NCBI GenBank assembly: GCA_905250115.1
Contig: CAJNOI010000006.1
Location: 348,033 to 412,032, forward strand
Source: Adineta steineri
Taxonomy: Eukaryota; Rotifera; Eurotatoria; Adinetida; Adinetidae
Length of the DNA: 64,000 nucleotides
Reading direction: 5' to 3'
In this document: one piece after another, positions 33,347 through 45,172 of the stretch
Layout: each line of letters starts with the position of its first letter
Numbering within the stretch: position 1 is the first letter of the stretch
The notes under the pieces: model-generated
Told to the model about the DNA's origin: nothing
The model's database searches: none
Seen by the model: the letters and a program-made list of their open reading frames with translations, nothing else
Position numbers and translations under genes: made by a program

Positions 33347-33982
33347 ATGCTACAACCATTGAAACATATTCTTCAACAAAAACGAATTATATTAGCTAGT
33401 AGTTCACCACAACGAAAACAATTACTACAATCAATTGGTTTACAATTTGATATAATTGTATCGGATTTTGCTGAAGATCTTGATCTTACATCTTATAAAG
33501 AAAATCTTTCTCAATATGTTATTGATACAGCTGAACATAAATGTCGTCTTGTGTATAATCAATTGAAATTAAATGAGAATGAAAAAAAAAATTTAATTAT
33601 TATTGGTGCTGATACAATGTGTTTACAAAATAATATAGCGTATGGTAAACCATCTGATAAAGATGATGCTTTTCGTATGCTTAAAGCATTCTCGAATAAT
33701 ACACATCAAGTATGCACTGGTGTATGTATCCTACAGGGAGATATGACAATGCGAACATTTTCTGAAACAACTGATGTAATATTTGGTGCAATTGATGATG
33801 AAACTATTCGAGCCTATGTTGAAACAGGTGAACCAATGAATAAAGCAGGAAGTTATGGTATTCAATCTTTAGGTGCAACATTAGTAAAAAAAATTAATGG
33901 TGATTATTTTAATGTAGTGGGTTTTCCGATTTATCATTTTTGTATAGAATTAAAAGCATTGCTTAATGCTGAAATAAAATAA
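33347..33982 (+). CDS. Maf/ASMTL-type nucleoside triphosphate pyrophosphatase
   Basis: An intronless 211-residue Maf family protein, which hydrolyses dTTP, UTP or modified nucleotides to monophosphates and so cleans nucleotide pools. Motifs are ILASSSPQRKQLL at residues 16-28, IIGADTMC, YGKPSDKDDAFRML, HQVCTGVCI, NKAGSYGIQ and GDYFNVVGFPI. The length matches bacterial Maf and the N-terminal domain of vertebrate ASMTL; no methyltransferase domain follows. It is probably the third cistron after EFL1 and the lipid-kinase-like gene. Cytoplasmic location is assumed. Confidence 0.9.
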   Translation: MLQPLKHILQQKRIILASSSPQRKQLLQSIGLQFDIIVSDFAEDLDLTSYKENLSQYVIDTAEHKCRLVYNQLKLNENEKKNLIIIGADTMCLQNNIAYGKPSDKDDAFRMLKAFSNNTHQVCTGVCILQGDMTMRTFSETTDVIFGAIDDETIRAYVETGEPMNKAGSYGIQSLGATLVKKINGDYFNVVGFPIYHFCIELKALLNAEIK

Positions 33983-34655
33983 AATAAACGATAGTAAAAA
34001 AAATATTCATTCTTGAAATCGATCAAAACATTCAAAGTATTGTAAAGAAGATGTATATGAAATGATTCCATATTATTTATGTTCATTTGAGAATAAATGA
34101 TAAAATTTGTCGTGCACTTTACAATGATGTATTACATCAATTATATTTTATTGGTCATATTTTTGAGAAAATTCCTCAAATTAGCTTTAGAAATATAATT
34201 AAACATTTATTTATATCACGAATGCTTTTATTTTAAAATAAAGCATATTCTTTTGAGTATAGGTTATTAAAAAACATGGTTTGTTTTTTGAGAGTTGAAG
34301 TCTAAATTTAGCTTTCAACTTGATTTGATCAATAACATTTTTTTAAAACAGATTAATAAACTGTTGTTATAAACGAAGGTAACTTTCGTCATTTTTACTA
34401 AACACAAATACAGAATCAGTATTCAAAGCCAGCAAATATTAGAAACTTCATAGTTGCAAAACAAGACTGTAAACCGATGAGCTGATGTGAAACATAATTT
34501 AACTCTACATATATTACTCTTCTCTTTCTAAATAAATTTTTTTTTAAACGATGAAACAGTTCCATTAAAAATTATAAACTAGGTCATAAAAAAACTTGAT
34601 CATCAATTCATAAATATACATCAAACAAAAACATGTTGATTTATCTATTTTATTT
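33983..34655. other. Convergent intergenic region
   Basis: 3' flanks of Maf (plus) and the ribosomal protein gene (minus). AT-rich, no gene or repeat evident. Confidence 0.5.
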
Positions 34656-35530
34656 TTATCTTGGAAACACTCGAACTTTAGGTGTACGAAGTGCAAATAT
34701 TTTATGATAACGACGTCGTTCACCTGTACGTTTGTAAGGTGGTCGTTCGATATGCATAAGTTTATTTGGAACAATCGCACCAACTGGATCAACAACTTCT
34801 TCATAAGCTTCATTGTAACTTTTTGCTTCACGAAGAGCATTGAGTAGATTTGGTTGCAATGAATAATCATTCGGATGAGAAATTGATGGTTTAGCTGCTT
34901 TATTTAATGATTTAACATTAACTATTTCTGATGAAGATGGTGTTGCAATATGTTTAGCAATTTGAACAGTTTTATTATAATCTGTCATTGTTGATGTTAT
35001 TTTTTCTGCATACAACGCTTTTGCTTTAGTTAATTCTGCATCAAGTTCATGTATACGATGAACAACAGATGAATTAAAATCATATCTTTTACGTTGTACT
35101 GTTGATAAATGTGATGGTTCACTATCTAAGAAAGAAAGAAATAATTAAAAATGCCAAACATATTTTATAGACAATTTTAATAGTTATACTGAAAAATTTT
35201 GAAAGAAAAAACTAAGATTTTTTTTTAAGAACAGAGTTTCTTCAGATATTTAAGTTTTATTTTACTATTAGAAAGAATTATTTTATTCTAATTTTCATCA
35301 AATATTTACTTAAGTAAGAATAATCAGGTAACTCAGCAAGTGGACCATGCTCTTGATCATCTTTGGGTAATTTATGCCTAAAATATACATAATAAAACTA
35401 AAATTTTTTGAAAAAAAATAGAATCTTACTGAGCACGCCAGTATCTATTTGGGTCTGCTCGTTTCCATTGCGATGCAAGAAGATCTTTTGAAAAAGCACG
35501 TTTTGTAATCAATGAACAAGATGAAAGCAT
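34656..35530 (-). CDS. MRPL52: Mitochondrial ribosomal protein L52-like
   Basis: Three exons, 35530-35430, 35377-35310 and 35125-34656, give 212 residues. The N-terminus (MLSSCSLITKRAFSKDLLAS) looks like a mitochondrial presequence. The diagnostic block is QWKRADPNRYWRAQ followed by GPLAELPDYSYLNSEPS, matching the GPLxELPDWSYxDGxP core of mL52. It is followed by a helical, charged region (VHRIHELDAELTKAKALYAEK), as in that family. Vertebrate L52 is about 120 residues; this protein continues for about 90 more with a basic C-terminus (IERPPYKRTGERRRYHKIFA, ending VRVFPR) I cannot place. That tail could be a lineage-specific extension or a second domain. Assignment rests mainly on the one conserved core block. 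Confidence 0.6.
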
Positions 35531-35799
35531 TTTTCTATTCTATGCATATACAAAATAGTCATCTATAAACATATTTCATTGACTGATTCAAATGCAAACA
35601 ATGACGACCTCTATATAATGATTTTTTCATTGGTTTTAATATACATAAAACCAACATCGAGGCAATAAATACGTTATATTTCACAATGTCTTACATATTT
35701 GCAGTTGTGTTGTGTTAACCCTTTGTTAATTAATATGTTTATTTATTTCTAGATTTTAATTTTATTTTCTCGATTATATTATTTGTTTCTCTTTCTCTC

Positions 35800-38700
35800 A
35801 TGGGTACAGATAGCAAAACAGGTACACATCAACCATCTTCGAAAGTAACTGTTGTGTCGTCATCATCATCGTCGAAAAATATAAAAAAGAAAAAAACAAA
35901 AGCTAGTCATCATAAATCTAAACATAATAAACAAACACGTTCTGAATCATCATCATCAAGATCATCTGATGAATATGGACGTAATATACCATCATCATCA
36001 TCAAAAAAATCATCCAATAAAACAAAAAATTCTAAAGACAAACCAAAACCTACTTCAACAAATGAAACACGTAATAATGAAAAAAAATCGTCCAATAATA
36101 ATAATAATAAAAAAAAATCACAGCGTTCAAAACGTGATTCATCTGGATCATCATCAAAACGAAATAATCCAACAAGAAGTCGAACAAGATCTCGAAGTGA
36201 AAGATCTAGTGACAGGTTAGTTCTATTTAAAGAATTTCTCCTTACTCTAAAGTCAAAATAGAATATTGCAATTTAAATGTGATATTATAGTTTAGTGGAT
36301 AGAGTAGGTATTTTTATGGTTATTGGTTCGATTCTACTTGAAAGCAATGATATGATGAAGTTCCAAGAGATAGGGACATATGAAAATTCACCGTGATTTT
36401 ATCATCTCTACTGATCATTGCATAAACTAATTGAATAAGAAAAAAAAATCTTCATCTTCTTGCATAAAAAAATAGGAATAATAAATCTCATTTTTTATTC
36501 CAGAATTATGAAGCATAATTTAAAAAAAGATCCTAATATCATATCTAATATGACATTTAGATCATCATCACGAGAAACACCAACACGTTATCGTCATAAA
36601 AATTCACTTCGTCGTTCTAATTCAAACATGCAAAATGTTTATGCACCTATGACACATTCAAATTTTCCTCCAAATATGCCACGTCATTATTTACCTCCAG
36701 GTATGCATCCTCGAGGTGGTCGAATGCCTCCTTTTATGGCATCACCTATGATGGGTGGACCACCTATGCGTACTAATATGAATCGTCGATCAGGTGGTAA
36801 TGGTCCACCACAATCTTTACTTGGTGGTTATCGACCACCATCAAATAATTTTCGTGGTCGTGGTGGTGGCGGTGGTGGTGGTCGTGGTGGTGCAATGAAT
36901 AATCCTGATTATGTTCATGATATGCTTAATATGTTACAACAACAACAAAATAATCAGAAACCCGGTTCACAAAAATTTGCTAATCCAAATAATCCAAACA
37001 ATCGTTTTTATCAACAATTTCAAGATAATTATAAAAAAATAAGTTCGGGACAAAAAATAAGTAATTTATATCAAGCATCATTTCCTGTTCAACATATACC
37101 ACGTGAAATGCGTTTTAATTTTCGTTTACTTGGAAGAAATATATTTACAGCATCGGATGAAGAAGCAGAAGAACAAGCAGCAAATGCTGCTAATCCACCG
37201 GAAAAACGTTCAAAACAACGACGTGAATCAAGTTCATCATCTGATTCGGATTCAGATGATAATAATCGTCGAAAACATCGTAATAATGATGATAATGATG
37301 ATGAAGATCAAAAACCTAGTAGTAAATTACGATCATCACCAGTCTATAAACAATCTAATGAACAAAAACGTTCATCTACAAAAAATAATCGAAACCGTAC
37401 AACATCAACAGCTACGACACAACATTCAAAATCAGGAGCACCTTCACATGAAAATTTACAAGATCAAGCTAATTTTAATTCATTATTAGCTGGTATTATG
37501 CAAAATAATAGTGCTGAAATGCTTGCTAATACATTAGTTAATGCTGCTGCTGCTGCTAATCATAATAAAAGAGAACGATCAAGAAAACAACAAGAAGAAG
37601 TACAAAAATTTAAAACTTATGCTCGATTTCAACAAAGACAAGCAGCTGCTGGTGGTGTTGTTCCAGCATCAAATGTTGAAGAAGTAGAAAAGAAAATTCA
37701 TGGCCTTGCTAGACGATTAGTAAGTTTAAAGAAAATTTTCTCACTTTTGTTTTTAACTCTCAGTACGAAAAGTGGATTCCGAAAGAATTATTAAGGTTCT
37801 TAGATTTAATTCAATTTTATTTTAGCAAATGAAAACAATTGGTTTACATGATGATTATGAATCACAAGGTATGAAACGATCGAATGAATCAAGTCCAACA
37901 TCAGAAAATAATGAACATCGTCATCGTTCATCTGATTCAAGTTCTGATCGTTCGAAAGATAAAGATGGTGGAAGTGACGCCAGTACAAATTCACAACGAC
38001 AACGTAAACTTAAGAAGAAAAATTTACGAGCAAATAAAAAAGTAATTCAAAAAAATAATAATAATAATAATAATAAATATTTATTATTATTTTAGTTAAA
38101 TGCTAATGGACAATTGATTGGTTCAAGTGATAGTGAACAACATCGTTCTGATGGCAATGATAGTGATAGAAGCATGCTTAATTTAAATGAAGATCTTAAA
38201 CCAATAGGTTATTATATCAAAGATCGTGAACGTATGCTACATGAAATGTTTCGATGTGTTCGTGGACACAAACTTCAGGCTATTTTACCAGACGTATTGA
38301 AGGTAACTTTAATTAAATTTTATGACTGTTATTGTGATTATTATTACCACGATTATTATTATTATTTTAAAAAGATATTAATGAGAAAACAGAATTCAAT
38401 GAATTGTTTTCTTTTAATTTTCAAAATAATTTTTTGGTCTAATTTGAATACACATAATCAAGTTCGTTTGATAATCGATCCTTGTTTTAGATTAATTTAT
38501 ATGATGGAACAGCATCGAATAATTATCGACGAAAGTTGTTGTTTTTCAGAGAGCTTCTAGATATATGTACATATATATTAATATATCATCCCCTGTCTTT
38601 CAGATATAATTGGGACATAAAGATCTTTTTCATACTTTGATAATATATTATAATTTGTGTATTTTTACTGTAAGTAGACATTTTTCAATGCGAGTCGTTT

Positions 38701-41424
38701 CTTATTTTTCTTTTTTCTTTAATTTAATATTTTCAGTTTTTAATATACGCGAATAGAATTTTATTTTATTGAATTAAATTAATCGATTTTATGTTTCTAG
38801 ACACGTTCTCTTGACGAAATTAAAGCAAAATGTCTCGATCAACTCGATATTGTATCGAAGAAACGTATTCGAACGATATTATTAGGTAAATAAATTTAAA
38901 TAAATTTTATAAATAAACTCTTTTTTTCTATCGAATTTTAGCTCAACCAATGACATCATCAAGTGGTACGGAGGACAGTACAGACGAAGATGAACAAGAT
39001 CTCTTTTCATGTATGTATTCTTGAAAACTTTCTATTCTAAAATGAGTAAGACTTTTTTTTCCTTGCTATGATGTTATACTTTTTCTTCACGTTAATCTGA
39101 ACACTTTTTGACGATAATTATCTATTCAGATAATATATTACTGAGCAAGATTTTTTCTATAATCTTTTGTTTTGTTTCTAAGAGGTATATATAATTAAAC
39201 TTTGATTTCTTTTTTTTCTAGTATACCCACATTTGAAATCATCATTAGACGTAACGAGTAATAATGCACCAAACGCTGCAGTCGCAAATACAACAACACC
39301 TTCGGCTGATAATAATAAGAAGTAAGTCATAATTAAAGTAAATTATTAGTTCTTAAATGTTAAATTAAGAGTTATATGAATTAGAATAGTATGTATATAT
39401 TGAGATAGAACTACCGGCATTGAAGATCAACTCAATTCACAATTGAAACTGTGACTGAGATCAAAACATTTGTGAACATGAGTAAAGATCGAGTAGAAAT
39501 AGTCATAGACGCGAGTATAATTACATCATCTATGATTGCATCAGTTTTGTTATATATAACGTAAATAATCTCATATTTTTGATTTACTCATCGCGATAAG
39601 TATAATCAGTTTATGATTAGATCTCGTAAATAATTCAAGTTATTCAAATGATCTTCTATCCTTTCATTGCCACACACTTTTGTTCTTATTGTAAAATTTG
39701 AATGAATATATTTGACCTTCATTGCCAGTAGATATATATAATTTACGAAAAATGATCGTAACAAGTGGAAAAAAGATCTTGTAACTCACGGTCATGGTCA
39801 TAACCTGTGGCCGTGACCATGATCTGATTCTTATGACCATGTCTAGAAAAACCTTGGTCATATTGATTCCAAGTTGCTATGAGTTCATGAGATGCATTTA
39901 GTCTCAAGGTATTACATTTGTAAACATTGAAATTCTACACCAATTCATATAATTTCTCAAGGTTCTCAAAGAAAAAACTCTACAGCTCTCATTATAGTGT
40001 TTCTAAAAACATTTACTTGCTGACAGTAAATGTCAATAGTTCATAGCATTTTATTGTCTTCAACCTATTTTTTCAAGATTTAAAATCTCGCCATAGGTAA
40101 TATTGAGCGTCTATCATTAGGAAAAATGAAATCAAACAACAATCTTAAGATAAGAACAAAAATAACCCAAAGAATTAAAAAAAGGAACCCTGTCAAAAAG
40201 AAAACAAATTATAGCTGATCATTGATGATATCTATATAATAATTAAATATTTATTTAGATCTTTACCAAATAGTAAATTTCGTCCGATGCAAGCCGTTAG
40301 TGAACATTTTCCACCAGTTCACAATAGTCTTTCTGCACCTGTTGTTGTTGGTGGTGATGAAGATGTTAATGATTATTATGAAGGTTTTAAACAAATAAAA
40401 AAATTAGCAAGTCTTCGTCGTAATCAACAAGATGATGAATTTTTACCATTTCCTGATCAAAGTGGTAAACTTTTACCATCGATTGGTTCAACAACAGCAA
40501 GATTTGAATTTAAACCAATAACTGGTTTAACTCATAGTCAACAAGCACATCTTATTGCACGACGAGCAGCTAATCGTCAACAACAACAACAAGCTGAAGT
40601 ACGGCAAGAACTTGAAGATTTACTTGATATCGATGATTTTGTTTTACCTGATGGTGATCGTCCTTTATCAGCAGCTGAATTATCAGGACGAGAACAACGT
40701 CGTTATGGTTTACCACCAAGATTACATCATAAGATACCTGCTGGACCGCCGAAAAAAGGATCATTAGGTGATTTACTTAAACAAAAAAATACACAATCCG
40801 GTGAACGTAGTCCATCACCAATGATCGATGAAAGAAATTTCAAACAACAACGACGAAGACGACGACGACAACGTTCACGTTCATTAAGTTCAACTGGTAG
40901 TGCACAATGGTCACGTTCATCATCTTTATCTAATAATGATGATCGATTATCCCGAGTATGAATTAAACTTTAAAATCCAAAAATTTTTTAATCAAAAATT
41001 TATTTTTTTCTAGCATTCATCACGTGAATTGACACCTTTAAATGATAAATCAGAGAAAGTTATCGAAGATGATATAACTGATATGAATGATCTATCAAAA
41101 TTACTTGATTTAAATGAAGAAGATGAATTATTATTACTTCAAATTGAAGTTGAACAAGAAGAACGTAATATGCGTCGAGAAGAAAAACGTCGACGAAAAG
41201 AAGAAAAAAAGACTAAAAAATTAGATAAAAAAACGAAGTTATTGTCTAATCATGATGAACAAACATTAATTCAAGAACGTCTCAATGACTTAATTCAACA
41301 ATGTCTCAATGATTTAATTGAAAATATTAATTATCAAGATGAAAATAAAATCAATTCGAAACGAATATTCGATCACGACGATGATGAATTATCAAAACGG
41401 ATAAAACTAGATGAAATAAACTAG
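35800..41424 (+). CDS. CAAP1: Large RS-rich protein with a CAAP1 domain
   Basis: About nine exons give roughly 1,140 residues. The conserved core is encoded at about 38190-38300 and 38801-38884: LKPIGYYIKDRERMLHEMF, then LQAILPDVLK and, across a long intron, TRSLDEIKAKCLDQLDIVSK with KRIRTILLG. This matches the signature of human CAAP1 (caspase activity and apoptosis inhibitor 1), which is only about 360 residues. Around it lie Ser/Arg/Lys-rich stretches at the N-terminus, an RGG run (FRGRGGGGGGGRGG near 36850-36890), Asp/Ser blocks and C-terminal RS and charged helices, suggesting a nuclear RNA-associated protein. The first exon (35800-36215) joins 36504 in frame. Long introns lie at 36216-36503 and about 39322-40258. 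Whether the flanking regions belong to the same transcript is inferred from open, phase-compatible junctions. Confidence 0.65.
36282..36345 (+). repeat. tRNA-like relic or SINE head in a CAAP1 intron
   Basis: TAGTTTAGTGGA (36288-36299) fits an RNA polymerase III A box and GGTTCGATTCT (36325-36335) a B box, at tRNA-like spacing. The T-stem does not pair and no clear acceptor stem forms, so this is not a functional tRNA. A decayed tRNA or the 5' head of a tRNA-derived SINE fits best. Confidence 0.4.
39710..39862. promoter_or_regulatory. Cluster of GGTCA half-sites in a CAAP1 intron
   Basis: Six GGTCA/TGACC pentamers fall within 150 bp (39713, 39790, 39796, 39814, 39834, 39856). CATGGTCATAA (39793-39803) is perfectly inverted at 39831-39841. 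GGTCA is the core of the nuclear-receptor half-site. It may be an intronic enhancer or merely a palindromic repeat; no functional evidence exists in the sequence alone. Confidence 0.3.
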
Positions 41425-44400
41425 AACTATTATTACTATTGTTTTCTTTTCTTCGTTTTTTTTCCTGTGTTTAACTCTGTCGTTGTATTTGTATATATAT
41501 ATATCTATACGTGTTTTTTTTCATACACTTAACATAAACAAAGATTTCGAACTAATTCAATCAATTTAATTCATGATTCTTCTCGTTATCAGCATATAAT
41601 GATTACGACATATCAAGAAAAATAACATTCAAAGAAAATTTCTTCGTCAGAAGTGATAAGCATTTTAATAAGAATTGGCAATTAACTGTAGATTACTTTA
41701 AATCGTAGTAATTCCATAGTAATAAATGGCGTATTAGAGACGAGTCAAAATATTTCTCTGTTTTTTTGGAACACTTCCTAATGTATTAGAGACTCCATAT
41801 TTAAGCTCACTTAATTGAAAACCTTCCACTCTACACAACTATCTATGTGTCCAATTACGACTGTAAAAGAATACTTTTTCCAGCACTAATTACAAATCGA
41901 TGTAAAACATATCTTTTGACGCCTTTTTTGTTCTTAATTCGAGGTATTCACTGTAAGGTTAGAATTTTACGTTATTTTGTTCAGGATTAAATTCTACATT
42001 CGATGATATGATGGTAAAGTAGTTGTGGTCTATGACTGATTATGGGGAAAATAAGTTTTGAAAAGGCCTCCAACAAAGAAGAGTAGAAAATTCTTGATCT
42101 ATTGATATATTTAATGCTTCTCATATTTAGTATGGTACTTGATGAGCACAGCATCACATAAATCGATAGATATTCAAAAAAAAAACAAATAATAGAACTT
42201 GCAATTTTGTAGAATGGAAAATTCATTATCAAGTGAGCTTCAATGCAGAGTTTCTGATATATTGGGGAGTGTCCTAAAAAAGAAAGAAATATTTTGATCC
42301 GTTTATTATCCGTCGCCCATTACACATTTTGTTAAGCATAATTATAAAAATCTCATTGAATAGATTATTCTATTGTGGTTTTACTTTTGAATATTAATAT
42401 TTATGGAAGATCTCGGTTCATGTTTTATTTAATTGACCTTGTCAATGAATATAAAAATGCATGTACTCTGCTATCTAAATTGTTAATGAATGAATCTATA
42501 CCTAACAGAATGATGTTATATTTTATATATATTTCATACACCTTGCAAATATTTAGAAAATCTTTTTACTTTTTCAAGATTTTATTGACTTTTCTATTGA
42601 ATAAATCATGCTATCCGTACAATGAGCTACCTAATCGTACCATTTCGATATTATTTATTTGTTAACAACAGTTTGGTGAACATTCATTTATATTGTACAT
42701 TAGTAAATTTAATTAGAACTATAAATATTATAACGAAAAAGAATTGTTGATTATTATCATAAATATCAATTGAATAGAAGACAGTTGATAGGTTAAAACA
42801 ATAGACATTGTACTGAAGCCATACTAAGAATCGACTCAAGTTTATATTTTTTATTTACTGATGTAAATTTTTGTTCGACCCATACATAATCAAGATAATT
42901 GGATAAAGTTTTATTTCTCTTATATGTCATTCTATTTCAGTGCCGATAGTAATTTAAATTGTTTGAAATATCTTTGCATGTTAACTTTAATAGGAACGGA
43001 ACTCACATGTTTTATGAGTGTTCGTTTTCTTGTAATTCTCATACCTAAATCAATTATAATTCCGGTTTTTGTCTCCAAAGACTTAGCCAGAATGATAATG
43101 GGAAGAAAAAAAAAGAAATATAACAACAGACAACGGAAAATAACTATACTAGCTTTTCCAGGAACACAACATAATTATATTAAAGCATTAATATTTGAAC
43201 TACTAATAAATATAACAGATGCATGATTTCTCGAAATCTATTTTAAAATAAATTATCCAGTGCGTGATACATTAAAAGATCTTTTTTTTATAAATTTATA
43301 ATTAAAGTTTAAGCATTTTCAGCAACAGTAACTTGAATGACTTTCTTTTTCAATTGCTGCAAAAGAAAATTATTCAAGTATAAGAAAAATAAATGTTTCT
43401 AATATACTACATATACCGAACAATATAATATAAAAACAAAGTCATTTGACAAAGAATAGAACATGTTGGAGATTCTTCTACATTGTATATTTATTAACAA
43501 AAGGATCAGCATTAATAATAGATATTTTTGAGAGTTTTGTAGACATATAATATGCTAGAAAATTTTTGTTATCAATGTTCTCTGAAGAATTCTATTATTC
43601 AAATGTATTTGTCTGGCACATTCACGAAATTTTCAATACAATCCAATTCCGCGATAATGAAATGTTTATAGAAAATCTGTTTAATTTGTATACGCAAAAA
43701 TTGATGTCATCGTGTTATAATTTTGGTATCTATGCAATCAAATGTGTTACTATTGAGTTGTGGAAGTTGCATGTTTATTTATCACATGTTGAGTTTATAC
43801 ATATAGATATGTGTAAATGAGCAAATAATCTAATGTAAACGATGGTCTCTATGACCTAGATAAACGAGTAAAAAACGAAAAATTTGCACTCAAGAGAATC
43901 ATTTAATCAAGGTTAATAATTCCATGACCGTCAAAAAAGAAAAGAAATGTCAACGATTGTGACATGCCAATTTAACAGTTTCATATACTCAAGTAACAAA
44001 AAACTGTACTAAGAGTACAATGTTTCTTGTTCATTAGTTTCATTTTTATTTGAATTTAAGTTTTGAAATATTATTAAGATCTATGAGAATAAGCATTCAT
44101 TTGTTTTACAACTATTGCTATAAAAAAAGAAATTTTAAAACATGTTCAATTAACAGTTATTATGTCTATTTCTGTAATTCTCTATTACATACAAACAATG
44201 GATGTATATTCGAACGTATATGATTTGCTACCAAATCTTTTATTTTCGTACTAATCATTAAATCGATTGTAAAAGATACTATATATTCATTGGGATCATT
44301 CGAACAATAATTCTTACTACTCTTCTATGTTTATTTTGATTTTATCATACAATATAAGCTGTTAAAATAGAGACAAGAAAATTGAACGAACAGAAAACAA

Positions 44401-44558
44401 AGAAGCAACATGATAATAATCATATTCATATTCTCTTGAGACGACATAGTTGCGTGTATATATATGTAAGTATATTTTAGCACCGAAGTTCATTCTCAAC
44501 CACGCTATTTTTACAACGTTCACCAGTCACCTTCATTTTTTTCTCTAATTCAGTCATA
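41425..44558. other. Long intergenic region, no convincing gene
   Basis: About 3.1 kb of AT-rich DNA. Several frames of 80-100 codons exist but have random-looking Ile/Phe/Tyr-rich composition. A 48 nt minus-strand frame (43309-43356) after a good CAG acceptor is noted elsewhere as a possible lone exon. The last 100 bp contain a pyrimidine-AG acceptor (TTCTCTAATTCAG, ending about 44553) for the neuropeptide gene. Confidence 0.5.
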
Positions 44559-45172
44559 ATGGTTTCCAGTTCGATAACCTACAGTCTTCTACTCATTATT
44601 GGTAAGTTAAGACAAACAAAAAAAAACAAAAAATTTACTTTTTTAAAAGTATTATTACATATAAACATATCAAAGATAGATATGAACATGTTTTCCATGT
44701 TGAAATGATTAATCATCTAATAAAATTCTAGAAAACTTAATCCGGATTTTTTTGTTTCTAAGGTATTGCTTTGTTGATTGACTCAATGTATGCTGCATCG
44801 GTATTGAACAAAGATGATAGTGATGATTCTAGTGCAGCCAAAGTAAATGATGACAACCAAGATCATATAAATTTATTAAATGAAAGACAAAGTACAGACT
44901 TCCATGGTGTGTCTCCTGATGAATATTTTAGTCTTATGATGGGAAAACGTCAATTGGAATCGCATGGTATTCTTCTTGGAAAACGTCGACTTCCATCAGA
45001 ATCCATTCTTCTTGGTAAACGTCGACTCCCATCAGAATCTATTCTTCTTGGTAAACGACGTCTTCCTTCAGAATCTATCCTTCTTGGAAAACGTCGTCTT
45101 CCATCAGAATCTATTCTTCTTGGCAAACGTCGTCTTCCATCGGAATCTATCCTTCTTGGTAAACGACGATAA
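44559..45172 (+). CDS. Neuropeptide precursor with repeated LPSESILL-amide peptides
   Basis: Two exons, 44559-44601 and 44763-45172, encode 150 residues. Residues 1 to about 26 form a signal peptide (MVSSSITYSLLLIIGIALLI, then DSMYAAS). An acidic spacer rich in Asp, Asn and Ser follows. Then come the predicted peptides, each ending in Gly plus a dibasic or tribasic site: ...DEYFSLMM-GKR, QLESHGILL-GKRR, and five identical LPSESILL-GKRR units. Processing at KR/KRR and conversion of the Gly to a C-terminal amide would release LPSESILL-amide and related peptides. The Gln-leading peptide could be pyroglutamylated. I do not recognise the peptide family. Synonymous differences among the repeats show they are not newly copied. 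The ATG lies five bases after an acceptor-like AG. Confidence 0.88.
44951..45169 (+). repeat. Coding tandem repeat, five 36 bp units plus one 39 bp unit
   Basis: In-frame minisatellite encoding the neuropeptide copies; the five 36 bp units lie at 44990-45169. Units differ only at synonymous positions (GGT/GGA/GGC, CGT/CGA, TCA/TCG). Confidence 0.9.

Noticed and set aside
36282..36345. Functional tRNA gene
   Set aside because: A and B boxes are present but the acceptor and T stems do not pair; kept only as a relic or SINE candidate.
43309..43356. Minus-strand frame QLKKKVIQVTVAENA after a good TTTTGCAG acceptor
   Set aside because: Could be a last exon, but nothing joinable is visible in the next kilobase, so no gene is called.
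43566..43820. 84-codon plus-strand frame (MLSMFSEEFYYSNVF...)
   Set aside because: Open but without domain, signal peptide, splice partners or paralogue; treated as chance in AT-rich DNA.
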